Shown here: positions 35,265 through 43,650 of the stretch, piece by piece
How the letters are laid out: each line of letters opens with the position of its first letter
How positions within the stretch are numbered: the first letter of the stretch is position 1
Source: Polyangiaceae bacterium
GTDB taxonomy: Bacteria; Myxococcota_A; Polyangia; Polyangiales; Polyangiaceae
Assembly: GCA_009780955.1 (NCBI GenBank)
Contig: WQZB01000009.1
Span: forward strand, 20,669-84,668
Length of the DNA stretch: 64,000 bases
Direction of reading: 5' to 3'
Notes under the pieces: model-generated
The model's database searches: none
What the model was told of the DNA's origin: nothing
Seen by the model: only the letters and a program-made list of their open reading frames with translations
Translations under genes and position numbers: made by a program

Positions 35265-36350
35265 ATGTCCACCGACGTGATGATTTACGCTAGCGGGCTG
35301 ACCAAGCGATACGGCGCGTTCCGCGCGCTCGACGACGTCAGCTTCGAGGTTCGCCGCGGCGAGATCGTCGGCTTCCTCGGTCCCAACGGGGCCGGAAAGT
35401 CGACGACCATGCGCATTCTCACCTGCTTCATTGCGCCCACGGCGGGGGTCGCGAAGGTTCGCGGCCACGACGTGTTCGATGACACGCTCGCCGTTCGCTC
35501 GAGCCTTGGTTATCTCCCGCAACGCGCGCCGCTATACATGGAGATGACCGTTTTCGAATACTTGCGCTTCGCCGCGCAAATGCGTAACCTGACAGGCGAT
35601 TCTTTCAAGACGCGCGCGCGAAGCGTCGTTGAAATTTGCGGCCTCGCGCAGTCGCTCTCAAAAGAGATCCGGCAGCTTTCGCACGGCTACCGCCAGCGCG
35701 TTGGCCTTGCCCAAGCACTCATTCACGACCCGCCCATTCTCGTCCTCGACGAGCCCACGAGCGATCTCGATCCAAACGAGAAGGCCGAATTTCTCAACTA
35801 CTTGAAGCAAATTGGTCGCGATCGCACGGTTTTGCTCTCGACCCACAACCTCAAAGAGGTCGAAACCGCTTGCGCGCGCGCCATCATTGTGTCACGCGGC
35901 CGCGTCGTTGCCGACGGTGCACTCGACGAAATTCGCGCGAAAAGCGGTCGCGTTCGTTACGTTGCTGCCGTGCAAGAATCAGCGGGCGAAATGCCGTATC
36001 GCGGAAAGGGAGCCGCGCCGAAGGCAAGCGAAGTCGAGCAAGCCCTCGCAAGCTTGCGCGGAGCCAAAAAAGTCGTCGAGCTCCCAACCGACGAGAGCGC
36101 GCATGCCTTCAGCATCGCCGGTGAAGAAGGCACAGATCTGCGCCCCGAGATTTTCCGGCTCGCTGCAGACAAGGGCTGGATATTGCTCGAGCTGCATCGC
36201 GACACGCAAACGCTCGAAGACGTATTCCGCCAACTGACCATCGGCGACGAGCGACGCAACCGCCAAATTGGACCTGCCTCCGCGCAAGGCGAAGAAGAAG
36301 ACGACGACGAGGACGAAGAGTCCGACGACGAGCAAGAGGACGAGCGATGA
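35265..36350 (+). CDS. ABC transporter ATPase, GldA-like
   Basis: 361 residues. Complete nucleotide-binding domain: Walker A FLGPNGAGKST, Q-loop YLPQRAPL, signature QLSHGYRQR (degenerate LSGGQ, usual in this subfamily), Walker B ILVLDEPTSDLDP, and switch His STHNLKE. After residue ~300 comes a very acidic tail (EEEDDDEDEE...). It powers export or membrane remodelling with the permease and GldG-like partner downstream; the Bacteroidetes GldAFG set is the namesake. The stop overlaps the permease ATG (ATGA). Confidence 0.88.
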   Translation: MSTDVMIYASGLTKRYGAFRALDDVSFEVRRGEIVGFLGPNGAGKSTTMRILTCFIAPTAGVAKVRGHDVFDDTLAVRSSLGYLPQRAPLYMEMTVFEYLRFAAQMRNLTGDSFKTRARSVVEICGLAQSLSKEIRQLSHGYRQRVGLAQALIHDPPILVLDEPTSDLDPNEKAEFLNYLKQIGRDRTVLLSTHNLKEVETACARAIIVSRGRVVADGALDEIRAKSGRVRYVAAVQESAGEMPYRGKGAAPKASEVEQALASLRGAKKVVELPTDESAHAFSIAGEEGTDLRPEIFRLAADKGWILLELHRDTQTLEDVFRQLTIGDERRNRQIGPASAQGEEEDDDEDEESDDEQEDER

Positions 36351-37267
36351 GCAGCGAGACCACTCTCGAAAAAGGCGAAGAGAACAAACCGCTCGAGGAC
36401 GACAGCGACGAGTCGGACAACGAGCAAGACGAGCAAGAGGACGCGCCAAGCGAGCGGCATAGCACGCGTCGCGATGTCGACGCCGATCCAACCGAAAAGG
36501 CAATTCTCGATCGACCATCGCCTTCGCGAATGATCTGGACGGTGGCAAGGCGCGAGATGGCCTCGTACCTTCAATCACCCATCACGTACATTGTGATCTC
36601 GGTCAGCCTCGTCGTGCTTGGCCTCTGGTTTTTCCTCTACAAAGGTGGGTTTTGGCAAATCGACCGCGCAAGCACGACGCGCCTGGTAGAAAGCGTGCCT
36701 TATGGACTCATGTTCTTGATTCCGCTTTTTACGATGCGTGCTCTTTCCGACGAAAAGCGCGTTGGAACCATTGAGCTTCTGATCACCATGCCCGTCAAAG
36801 ACAGCGAAATCATCCTTGGCAAGTACTTGGGCTCGCTCGCGATGATCGTCATCGGGCTCTTGCTCGTTGCCACATACCCAATCGTCATGTTCACCCGCGC
36901 GCCGTTTTGGCACCTTGGCGAACTCGATTGGAGCCCGTTTTGGGTTGGCATGCTCGGCCTCGTTTTCTTTTCAGCAGCGGGCACCGCGGTTGGCCTGATG
37001 TGGTCAAGCTTCACCGAGAGCCAAATTCTGTCGTTCTTCGCAACTCTCATTACGCTCGCCGTTCTGTACTTCATTGGTCAGGTGAGCGTTGTCGAACTGT
37101 TGCAAGGTTGGCCTGGCGACGCCGTCGCCTTCCTCAGCATGCAAACGAGGTTCGAGCCGTTCGCGCGCGGCATCCTCGACACGCGCGCCATCATTTATTT
37201 TCTCTCTCTCACCGTGCTCTGTCTCATGGTTGCATTCCGTGCTCTCGAAAGCCGGAAGTGGACCTGA
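36347..37267 (+). CDS. ABC-2-type permease, GldF-like
   Basis: 306 residues. A ~60-residue highly acidic N-terminus (EDDSDESDNEQDEQED) precedes six or so membrane segments: ITYIVISVSLVVLGLWFFLY, YGLMFLIPLFTMRALSDEKRVGTIELL (typical ABC-2 loop), MIVIGLLLVATYPIV, FWVGMLGLVFFSAAGTAVG, TLITLAVLYFIG, and IIYFLSLTVLCLMVAF. It forms the membrane channel for the GldA-like ATPase. The acidic N-terminus mirrors the acidic C-terminus of that ATPase. Confidence 0.88.
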   Translation: MSSETTLEKGEENKPLEDDSDESDNEQDEQEDAPSERHSTRRDVDADPTEKAILDRPSPSRMIWTVARREMASYLQSPITYIVISVSLVVLGLWFFLYKGGFWQIDRASTTRLVESVPYGLMFLIPLFTMRALSDEKRVGTIELLITMPVKDSEIILGKYLGSLAMIVIGLLLVATYPIVMFTRAPFWHLGELDWSPFWVGMLGLVFFSAAGTAVGLMWSSFTESQILSFFATLITLAVLYFIGQVSVVELLQGWPGDAVAFLSMQTRFEPFARGILDTRAIIYFLSLTVLCLMVAFRALESRKWT

Positions 37268-37324
37268 GGCTTTTTCGACGAATTCAATTGTCTGTCATTC
37301 GACACTCGCAGAGGCAAGCAAGCC

Positions 37325-39166
37325 ATGGCGATGGAACGTAAAAAAAAGGCTTCGGCGGAGAGCAGCATGCTTCTCCTCGTGGTTGCCGCAATCCTCATTG
37401 CGGTCAATGCACTCAGCTACTTCATGTACTACCGCAAAGACACGACCAAGGCCGAGCGCTACACCCTCTCCGAGGGCAGCGCACGGCTGCTTCGCAGCAT
37501 GAAGGGCAACATGAAGGTCGACGCCTACGTCACCAAAGGCCTTCCAAAGCTCGACGCGTTCGTGCGCGACTTGCGCGACCTGCTCCAGCAGTACAAAGAC
37601 GCAAGCAAGGGCAAGTTCGACTACACCATCATCGAAGCCAAAGACGAAGAGCAAAAAAAGAAGGCGAAGGAAGCAGGGCTGCAAGAAGTCCAATTTGGCG
37701 AAGGCTCCGACACGGAAGACAAGGCCGAATTCGCGAAAGGCTACATGGGCCTTGTTTTGAATTACGGCGCGGAGCGCGAAACCATTCCCGTGCTTTCGCC
37801 CGACAACAACGTTGGCCTCGAATTTTGGATAACCAACAAAATTCGCGAGGTTCGCGACAAGGGCGACGGCATCAAGCATAAAATTGGGCTTCTTACAGGC
37901 AACGACGAAATCAAACTCTCGGCGCCTGATTTGCTACCAGCCAACACAGGCCAGAAGCCAACGCTTCAAGGCCTTATCACGCGGTATTGGCCATTCTATC
38001 AGATCGTCGACGTTGACTTGAAAAATGGCGAAGCCGACGTCGACGAATCGCTCGACGGAATCATCATTACCCAACCTGGCAAAGACATCTCCGAAAAAGA
38101 GCTTCGCCGCATCGACGCCTTCGTCATGAAAGGCAAAAGCCTCGCGGTCGTTGCCAGCGCCGTGAATGTGAAGCCAAGCGACGCGAGCATGACGGGCACG
38201 CTTTCCACCCGCGGCCTTGAAAAGCTTCTCGAAGGCTACGGCATTGAAATGCGCAAAGATGCGCTGCTCGAATTCGGTCGCCCGTTCCGTGTGCCTATGC
38301 AAAGTTATGGCGGTCTGCAGATCATGCGTTTTCCGCCCGTGCTCGACGTGCACGACGATTTCCGCTTCACCGGCGACGAGCAGCTTCTCGACACAAGCTT
38401 CGCCCCGTTTTTCCGCGTCCCGCAGATTGGCTTTCCGTTCGCCTCGTCGCTCGTTTTGCACCGCGAAAAGCAGCCCGACGTTGCGCCCGACAAATTCAAA
38501 GTCGTTGCACGCACGACACCAAAAACAATGCAAGAAACCGGCGATACCGTCGACCTCAGACCGCTGCGCCAGTGGCGTCCGAAAGGCGCATTCAACCAGT
38601 TTCCGATCGCGGTTTCGATCGAAGGAAAGTTGAAAAGCGCGTTTGCCGGCAGCGACAAAATGGGTGTCGAGGCACCGACCGAGTCGACCAACACCGCGCG
38701 CGTTCTGGTGATCTCCTCGTCGCAGTTTTTCGCCAACCCGTTTGCTCGCGCTGGCAATGGCCCAGAAATGGGAGGTCAAATGGGCATGATGATGCAGGGC
38801 ATGGGCGGCGACGAAACACTCCAGGCCATTGCCGGCTCCTACGCGCAGCAGATCGTCACCAACGTTATCCTTGTCACGAAGAACACACTCGACTGGGTTA
38901 CCGGCGATGTCGATCTGCTTGCGGCCTCGGCGAAAATCCTCCAAGAGCCGAGCCTCGCCTACGGCGATGTGTCGAAGCCCAACTTCGATGACATGACCGA
39001 AGAGCAGCTCAAAAGAGCTGACGACACCATGAAGAAAGAGCGCAAAAAGACCCAATATTGGGTCGAAAGCACGCTCATCGTCGGTTTGCCGGTACTTTTC
39101 GGATTGCTTGGTGTGGTCTTGTGGCGGCGCCGCATTTCGGCGCGCGAGAACTACCAGCTTGCGTAA
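37325..39166 (+). CDS. GldG-like auxiliary component of an ABC exporter
   Basis: 613 residues. N-terminal membrane segment SSMLLLVVAAILIAVNALSYFMYY, a long periplasmic region of the ABC_transp_aux/DUF7088 type (TLSEGSARLLRSMKGNMKVDAYVTKGLP; GLLTGNDEIKLSAPDLL; DGIIITQPGKDISEKELRRIDAFVMKG), and a C-terminal membrane helix (STLIVGLPVLFGLLGVVLWRRR). The family pairs with GldA/GldF-type transporters. The LIVTQPxxxxS..EL...DxFVxxGG-type segment is characteristic. A Met/Gly-rich loop (MGGQMGMMMQGMGG) lies near residue 485. Confidence 0.88.
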   Translation: MAMERKKKASAESSMLLLVVAAILIAVNALSYFMYYRKDTTKAERYTLSEGSARLLRSMKGNMKVDAYVTKGLPKLDAFVRDLRDLLQQYKDASKGKFDYTIIEAKDEEQKKKAKEAGLQEVQFGEGSDTEDKAEFAKGYMGLVLNYGAERETIPVLSPDNNVGLEFWITNKIREVRDKGDGIKHKIGLLTGNDEIKLSAPDLLPANTGQKPTLQGLITRYWPFYQIVDVDLKNGEADVDESLDGIIITQPGKDISEKELRRIDAFVMKGKSLAVVASAVNVKPSDASMTGTLSTRGLEKLLEGYGIEMRKDALLEFGRPFRVPMQSYGGLQIMRFPPVLDVHDDFRFTGDEQLLDTSFAPFFRVPQIGFPFASSLVLHREKQPDVAPDKFKVVARTTPKTMQETGDTVDLRPLRQWRPKGAFNQFPIAVSIEGKLKSAFAGSDKMGVEAPTESTNTARVLVISSSQFFANPFARAGNGPEMGGQMGMMMQGMGGDETLQAIAGSYAQQIVTNVILVTKNTLDWVTGDVDLLAASAKILQEPSLAYGDVSKPNFDDMTEEQLKRADDTMKKERKKTQYWVESTLIVGLPVLFGLLGVVLWRRRISARENYQLA

Positions 39167-39215
39167 ACCCGATTAAACCTTTCCCCTCATTGTTTGCCAT
39201 CGTTTGAAACGGATC

Positions 39216-40256
39216 ATGGAACGCTCCACACAAATCTGGGTTGGTGTTGTCGTCCTCGCGGTGCTTGGCGGCGGCATCTATTACAAGGCAAAGGAAGATC
39301 AGAAAATCGGCGCAGTGCAAACCATGAGCGCCGATCTTCCTGATATGAAGGTGCCTGACGAGGTCGACAAAATCAGCATTACGAACGCCGACAAAGGCGA
39401 GGTGGTGCTCGAGAAAAAGGGCGACAAGTGGGAACTCACGAAACCCATTCGTGCTCCCGCAAACCAAGCCAACGTCAAGTCACTCATCGACAACATGAAG
39501 GAGCTCAAAGCGAAAGACGTCGTCGCCGTGGCTCTTTCCGACGAACAGAAGAAAGACTTCCAGTTCGAGCCAAACAAAGGCGTTCACGTGGTTGCCTACC
39601 AAGGCGAGAACAAGAAGCTCGACGCAACGTTTGGCAAGTCCGGGGGGCGTGGCCAGATGGCCATGGTCGATGGAAAACCGGGCGTGTTCGTGGTTGGCGG
39701 ATACGCGAGCTACCTTTACACACGCGAAGCAAAAGGCTGGCGCGACACCGAGATTTTCAAATTCGATGACGCGAATGCCAATCAGTTTTCGATCGAGAAC
39801 AAAAACGGCACGCTTTCGTTCACCAAGGGCGACAACTGGGCCGGCACAGCGAAAGGCGCACCCATTGCCGATCTCGACGAAGACAAGGTAAAAAGCGCAC
39901 TTCGCACATTCAAGTCGCTCAACGCGGAAGACTTTGGCGACGGCAAAACACCTGCGGACACCGGTCTTGACAACCCCGAAGGCAAAATCACCATCAACCT
40001 CAAAGACGGCGCCGGGAAATATTCGCTGAAGGTTGGCAAGGTGGCCACGGGCACGTCGCACTATGCGCAAAAAGAAGGCGACGCTGCGGTGTTCGTCATT
40101 GGCTCCCACGCAGCAGACCTCGTGCTCGGCGACGCGTCAAAGTTCCAGAAAGCGAAAGACGCCGGTGCTGCGAAAGACGCGGGCAAGCCCGTTCCGCCTC
40201 CGGCTTTGACGGTAACGCCGGCAGCCGACTTCGGTGGTCCTTCGGAAGAGCCTTGA
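39216..40256 (+). CDS. DUF4340 periplasmic protein of the ABC operon
   Basis: 346 residues from ATG 39216 (an in-frame TTG at 39204 is possible). One N-terminal membrane anchor (QIWVGVVVLAVLGGGIYYK) is followed by repeated DUF4340 beta units (ITNADKGEVVLEKKGDKWELTKP; FSIENKNGTLSFTKGDNWAGT; KITINLKDGAGKYSLKVGK). DUF4340 genes regularly follow GldG-like genes. Its role in the exporter is unknown. It ends 10 bp before a palindromic repeat that could terminate the operon. Confidence 0.85.
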   Translation: MERSTQIWVGVVVLAVLGGGIYYKAKEDQKIGAVQTMSADLPDMKVPDEVDKISITNADKGEVVLEKKGDKWELTKPIRAPANQANVKSLIDNMKELKAKDVVAVALSDEQKKDFQFEPNKGVHVVAYQGENKKLDATFGKSGGRGQMAMVDGKPGVFVVGGYASYLYTREAKGWRDTEIFKFDDANANQFSIENKNGTLSFTKGDNWAGTAKGAPIADLDEDKVKSALRTFKSLNAEDFGDGKTPADTGLDNPEGKITINLKDGAGKYSLKVGKVATGTSHYAQKEGDAAVFVIGSHAADLVLGDASKFQKAKDAGAAKDAGKPVPPPALTVTPAADFGGPSEEP

Positions 40257-40266
40257 GAAATCGCCC

Positions 40267-40338
40267 GTAAGGGCGTATGGCCATTACGCCCTTACCGCGC
40301 GATCACCACCGCGAGGGCGCGATGAATCGCGCCCCTAC
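40267..40338. repeat. GTAAGGGCG / GGGCGCGATGAATCGCGCCC repeat cluster
   Basis: A near-perfect 29-bp palindrome (GTAAGGGCGTATGG...ACGCCCTTAC, 40267-40295) is followed by GGGCGCGATGAATCGCGCCC then CTAC (40315-40338), the same end sequence as the long repeats at 1181 and 20105. It lies between convergent genes and could serve as a terminator. Confidence 0.8.
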
Positions 40339-40344
40339 GCCCTA

Positions 40345-40809
40345 TTATATCCCCATGACCTTCACGATAACCCGCTTGTCGCGCTGGCCGTCGAACTCGG
40401 CATAGAACACTCGCTGCCATGTGCCAAGGTCGAGCCGGCCTTTGGTAATGGGAACGATGACCTCATGATGCACGAGCATGGATTTGAGGTGCGCGTCGCC
40501 GTTGTCTTCGCCCGTGCGATGATGCTTGTATTCTGCACGAGCCGGTGCGACCTCCTCGAGCCACGCCCAAATGTCTTCGTGCAGCCCGGGCTCGTTGTCG
40601 TTGACGAAAACGCCCGCCGTGATGTGCATGGCGCTGATGAGCATGAAGCCTTCCTCAATGCCGCTTCGGCTGCGCACTTGCTCGAGTTGGGGCGTTAGGT
40701 GAATCAGATCGCGTCGCTTTTTTGCGTGAAATGTGAAGTACTCCGTGTGAACTTTCACGCCTCGACTCTCGACTGTGCGAACGATGTGGGGAGCGTCTGG
40801 GTCGGTCAT
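40345..40809 (-). CDS. YjbQ/UPF0047 family protein
   Basis: 154 residues from ATG 40809. Typical YjbQ sequence: VHTEYFTFHAKKRRDLIHLTPQ, GFMLISAMHITAGVFVNDNEPGLHEDI, HLKSMLVHHEVIVPITKGRLDLGTWQRVFYAEFDGQR. Members form trimers with a metal-binding His cluster; some have weak thiamine-phosphate synthase activity in vitro, and the true role is unclear. Divergent from the radical SAM gene with 64 bp between starts. Confidence 0.88.
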   Translation of the reverse strand: MTDPDAPHIVRTVESRGVKVHTEYFTFHAKKRRDLIHLTPQLEQVRSRSGIEEGFMLISAMHITAGVFVNDNEPGLHEDIWAWLEEVAPARAEYKHHRTGEDNGDAHLKSMLVHHEVIVPITKGRLDLGTWQRVFYAEFDGQRDKRVIVKVMGI

Positions 40810-40873
40810 AGAAAGCAAGACGTACCACTCTTTTCTTCGCTCGCGGCATCGTTGTAACGTGGCGGGCCCTACC

Positions 40874-42781
40874 ATGGCTTCGTTTCCACACGCGATCCAA
40901 CGCACCGTCTCGCATTCTTTGTGGCGTTCTTTTGCCCACTCGGCGAAAATTGCCTGGCCGCTGGTGCAGCGGCTGAACCGCGTGATCGAAAAGCGGGCAG
41001 AACAGCCCGCCTGGGCGCCAGCACCCCTCATCAAACGGCGCGATCGCACCTTCCCCACGTTCGGTTTCCCGCGCGAAACCGACTCGCTCTGCCCGAAGTG
41101 CGTGAAGAAGATCCGTGGCGACGTGCTCGCTGGCAAGCGCGACGTCCGCGAGCTTTTGAAAGGCCACCCGGGCGAAATCAAAGCGCGCATCGTCGAAAAA
41201 TGGGTCGATGGTCGCTTGTGCGTCGTCATGGAAAAAGAGTGCTTGGACCACGGCCGCTTCGAAGACGTCATGGCCATCGATCCGGCATTCTTGCGCAGGC
41301 TCGAAAGCCTTTACCCGGGCCGCGATTTCCTGGCACCGTTCACGACACTTCGCGATCATGGCAGCTCGAGCATCAAGTACGGGCGCGGCAGCGTGCTCAC
41401 AGTCGATCTCACGAATCGCTGCAACATGATGTGCGAGCCGTGTTTCATGGACGCCAACCAAGTTGGCTACGTCCACGAGCTCGCATGGAACGAAGTAAAA
41501 ACGATTCTCGACGATGCCATTCGCGTTGAGCCACGGCGTCAAATGAGCATTCAATTTTCCGGCGGCGAACCCACACTAAGCCCGCTCTTTCTCGCGGCCA
41601 TCGAATACGCGCGCGACGTTGGGTTCTTTGCTGTGCAGTGTGCAACGAATGGTATCGCTTTCGCGCAAGATCCCGAGCTGGCGCACAAAGCCAAAAAGGC
41701 CGGGCTTCGCATGGCGTACTTGCAATTCGACGGAATTGGCAATGAAGCCAACGCACATCGCAAGGTTCGGAATCTTTTCGATGTGAAAGTTCGGGCCATC
41801 GAGAATTTGCACAATGCAGGCATCGATGTGATCCTCGTGGTTACCGTAGTCCGTGGCGTCAACGACGACGAGGTCGGCAAAATCATCGAATACGCCATCG
41901 AGAATGCCGACAAAGTCACGGTGGTGAGCTTTCAGCCCGTGAGCTTCACGGGCCGCGACGAAGACATTTCCGACGAAATGCGCAAAGCGCAGCGTTACAC
42001 GCTTTCGCACCTGGCACACGACATCAAAGAGCAATGCGGCGGCTTGCTGGAACCCATGCGCGATTGGTTTCCACTATCAGCCATGGGGCCATTCAGCGAT
42101 TTGACCGACACGCTTCTTGGCAGCCGTGCCGATTGGGGGTCCATGAAATGCGGGTGTCACCCGAATTGCGGCATAGGAACGATCCTCTTTGTGCACAAGA
42201 AAACGAAAAAGGCGGTGCCGCTGACTAAATTTCTCAATCTTGAGCAGCTTCTTTCCGACATTCAAGACATTACCGACGCTGCTCGAGGGCGCGCGGTGAC
42301 CCTTGCCGAGCTCGGTCTGGCGATTCTCAAGAACTTCGATGTAAGCGAATCTCCCGTTCCATTCCCAATCTTGCTCAAGCAATTTCTTAGTCAAACAGGC
42401 GCGCGTGGAAAGAAGGTGGGGCAGTTCGAAAGCGACGCGCACGAGTTCGAATGGCGTGTGCTTTTCGTCGCCGGCATGTGGTTTCAAGATTTGTTCAATT
42501 ACGACTTTCGCCGCACCGAAATGTGCATCATTCCTTATGGCACACAACTGGGCGAAATTAGCTTCTGCGCCTACAACACGGGCATTGGCTTTCGCCAGGT
42601 GGTGGAAACAAGAAAGGCCACGGCGAGCGTTGCCGAGTGGTATCGCAAAAACGGACGGCACCCGATTTACGCGAAAAACCAGAACATCGAGCTTCCTCCT
42701 TCACCCCAAGACGCCACGGCTCGTACCGCTCGCGCCGAAAGGCGGGAGACGCGCGTTCACCTGCCGGTGGTATCGATTTAG
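40874..42781 (+). CDS. COG1964 radical SAM enzyme, Tes/GDGT-MAS-like
   Basis: 635 residues from ATG 40874. An N-terminal CPKC-type Cys pair region (SLCPKCVKKI ... EKECLDHGRFED) precedes the radical SAM core with C-x3-C-x2-C (TNRCNMMCEPCF), then GGEPT (FSGGEPTLSP). Extra Cys motifs follow (MKCGCHPNCG), with a C-terminal EMCIIPYGTQLGEISFCAYN. This layout matches COG1964, which contains archaeal tetraether lipid synthase Tes and proposed bacterial membrane-spanning lipid synthases. Those enzymes couple lipid tails through sp3 C-C bonds. Which reaction this protein performs is not shown. No other lipid gene lies nearby. Confidence 0.75.
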   Translation: MASFPHAIQRTVSHSLWRSFAHSAKIAWPLVQRLNRVIEKRAEQPAWAPAPLIKRRDRTFPTFGFPRETDSLCPKCVKKIRGDVLAGKRDVRELLKGHPGEIKARIVEKWVDGRLCVVMEKECLDHGRFEDVMAIDPAFLRRLESLYPGRDFLAPFTTLRDHGSSSIKYGRGSVLTVDLTNRCNMMCEPCFMDANQVGYVHELAWNEVKTILDDAIRVEPRRQMSIQFSGGEPTLSPLFLAAIEYARDVGFFAVQCATNGIAFAQDPELAHKAKKAGLRMAYLQFDGIGNEANAHRKVRNLFDVKVRAIENLHNAGIDVILVVTVVRGVNDDEVGKIIEYAIENADKVTVVSFQPVSFTGRDEDISDEMRKAQRYTLSHLAHDIKEQCGGLLEPMRDWFPLSAMGPFSDLTDTLLGSRADWGSMKCGCHPNCGIGTILFVHKKTKKAVPLTKFLNLEQLLSDIQDITDAARGRAVTLAELGLAILKNFDVSESPVPFPILLKQFLSQTGARGKKVGQFESDAHEFEWRVLFVAGMWFQDLFNYDFRRTEMCIIPYGTQLGEISFCAYNTGIGFRQVVETRKATASVAEWYRKNGRHPIYAKNQNIELPPSPQDATARTARAERRETRVHLPVVSI

Positions 42782-42836
42782 AGCGGGTTCGATATGATGA
42801 TCGCCGCGCGTGAGCGGTCAAAGGGAGCAAGCCGTG

Positions 42837-43598
42837 ATGATGAAGAAGCCGAGCACCAAGACGGCCTCGCAGCCGGACACTCGGCGTGCCCTCGGACGCG
42901 CACGCCCCGACGGCGAGGCGATGTTTCCGATCGCGCCGCCGAAGTCCGAGCTACCGAGCAGCTACGGCGACGCACTCCAGGAACTGAAGTCGCGCATCCA
43001 GCAGGCGCGCCTGCGCACGGTACTCGCAGCCAATGCGGCGATGATCCAGCTCTACTGGGACATGGGGCGTACAATCCTCGCACGACAAGAACGCGAGGGT
43101 TGGGGCGCGAAGGTCATCGACCGGCTCTCGGCAGACTTACGAGAGGCTTTCCCAGACATGTCAGGCTTGTCGCCGCGCAACCTCCTGTTCATGCGCAGCT
43201 TCGCCGAGGCGTACCCGGACGCCGAAATAGTGAAACAGCTCGTTTCACAATTGCCGTGGGGCCACATCGTCAAGCTGCTCCAGCGCGTGAAGCCCCAGGG
43301 AGCACGTCACTGGTACATGTGCCAGGCCGTCGAGGAAGGCTGGAGCCGATCGATTCTCGAACTCCAGATCGACCGCCGTCTATTCGAGCGACAGGGCAAG
43401 GCCGTCAACAACTTCGCAATGACGCTGCCGCCCGCGGACTCCGACATGGCGGCGCAGATCTTCAAGGACCCGTACCTCTTCGACATGCTGGGCACAGCAG
43501 ATCCTCGCCGTGAAACGGAGGTGGAGCAGGCGCTCGTCCTTCCCACGATCGAGCAGCTCGAAGCGGAGTTCGCGCCTAAGAAGCGGGGAAAGTCGTGA
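42837..43598 (+). CDS. DUF1016/YhcG-type protein lacking the nuclease domain
   Basis: 253 residues from ATG 42837 (GTG 42834 also possible). The N-terminal DUF1016 domain is intact: LRTVLAANAAMIQLYWDMGRTILARQE, LSADLREAFPDMSGLSPRNLLFMRSFAEAYP, LPWGHIVKLLQRV, YLFDMLGTADPRRETEVE. Full YhcG proteins continue with ~130 residues of PD-(D/E)XK nuclease before a tail like LPT.EQLEAE. Here the tail LPTIEQLEAEFAPKKRG follows almost directly, so the nuclease appears cleanly deleted. DUF1016 proteins occur at defence and mobile loci. Located 52 bp before the AIPR gene on the same strand. Confidence 0.8.
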   Translation: MMKKPSTKTASQPDTRRALGRARPDGEAMFPIAPPKSELPSSYGDALQELKSRIQQARLRTVLAANAAMIQLYWDMGRTILARQEREGWGAKVIDRLSADLREAFPDMSGLSPRNLLFMRSFAEAYPDAEIVKQLVSQLPWGHIVKLLQRVKPQGARHWYMCQAVEEGWSRSILELQIDRRLFERQGKAVNNFAMTLPPADSDMAAQIFKDPYLFDMLGTADPRRETEVEQALVLPTIEQLEAEFAPKKRGKS

Positions 43599-43650
43599 TC
43601 GCGCCGTCTTCAAGTCGCTGGTGGAGTGAGAAAGGGACGGAGGTTCACCA

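Noticed and set aside
34923..35522. N-terminal extension of the CE1-like esterase to 35522
   Set aside because: A signal peptide at 34922 fixes the start; the extension overlaps the ABC ATPase gene.
40655..41554. 299-aa minus-strand ORF opposite the radical SAM gene
   Set aside because: Antisense to conserved Cys motifs; no own similarity.
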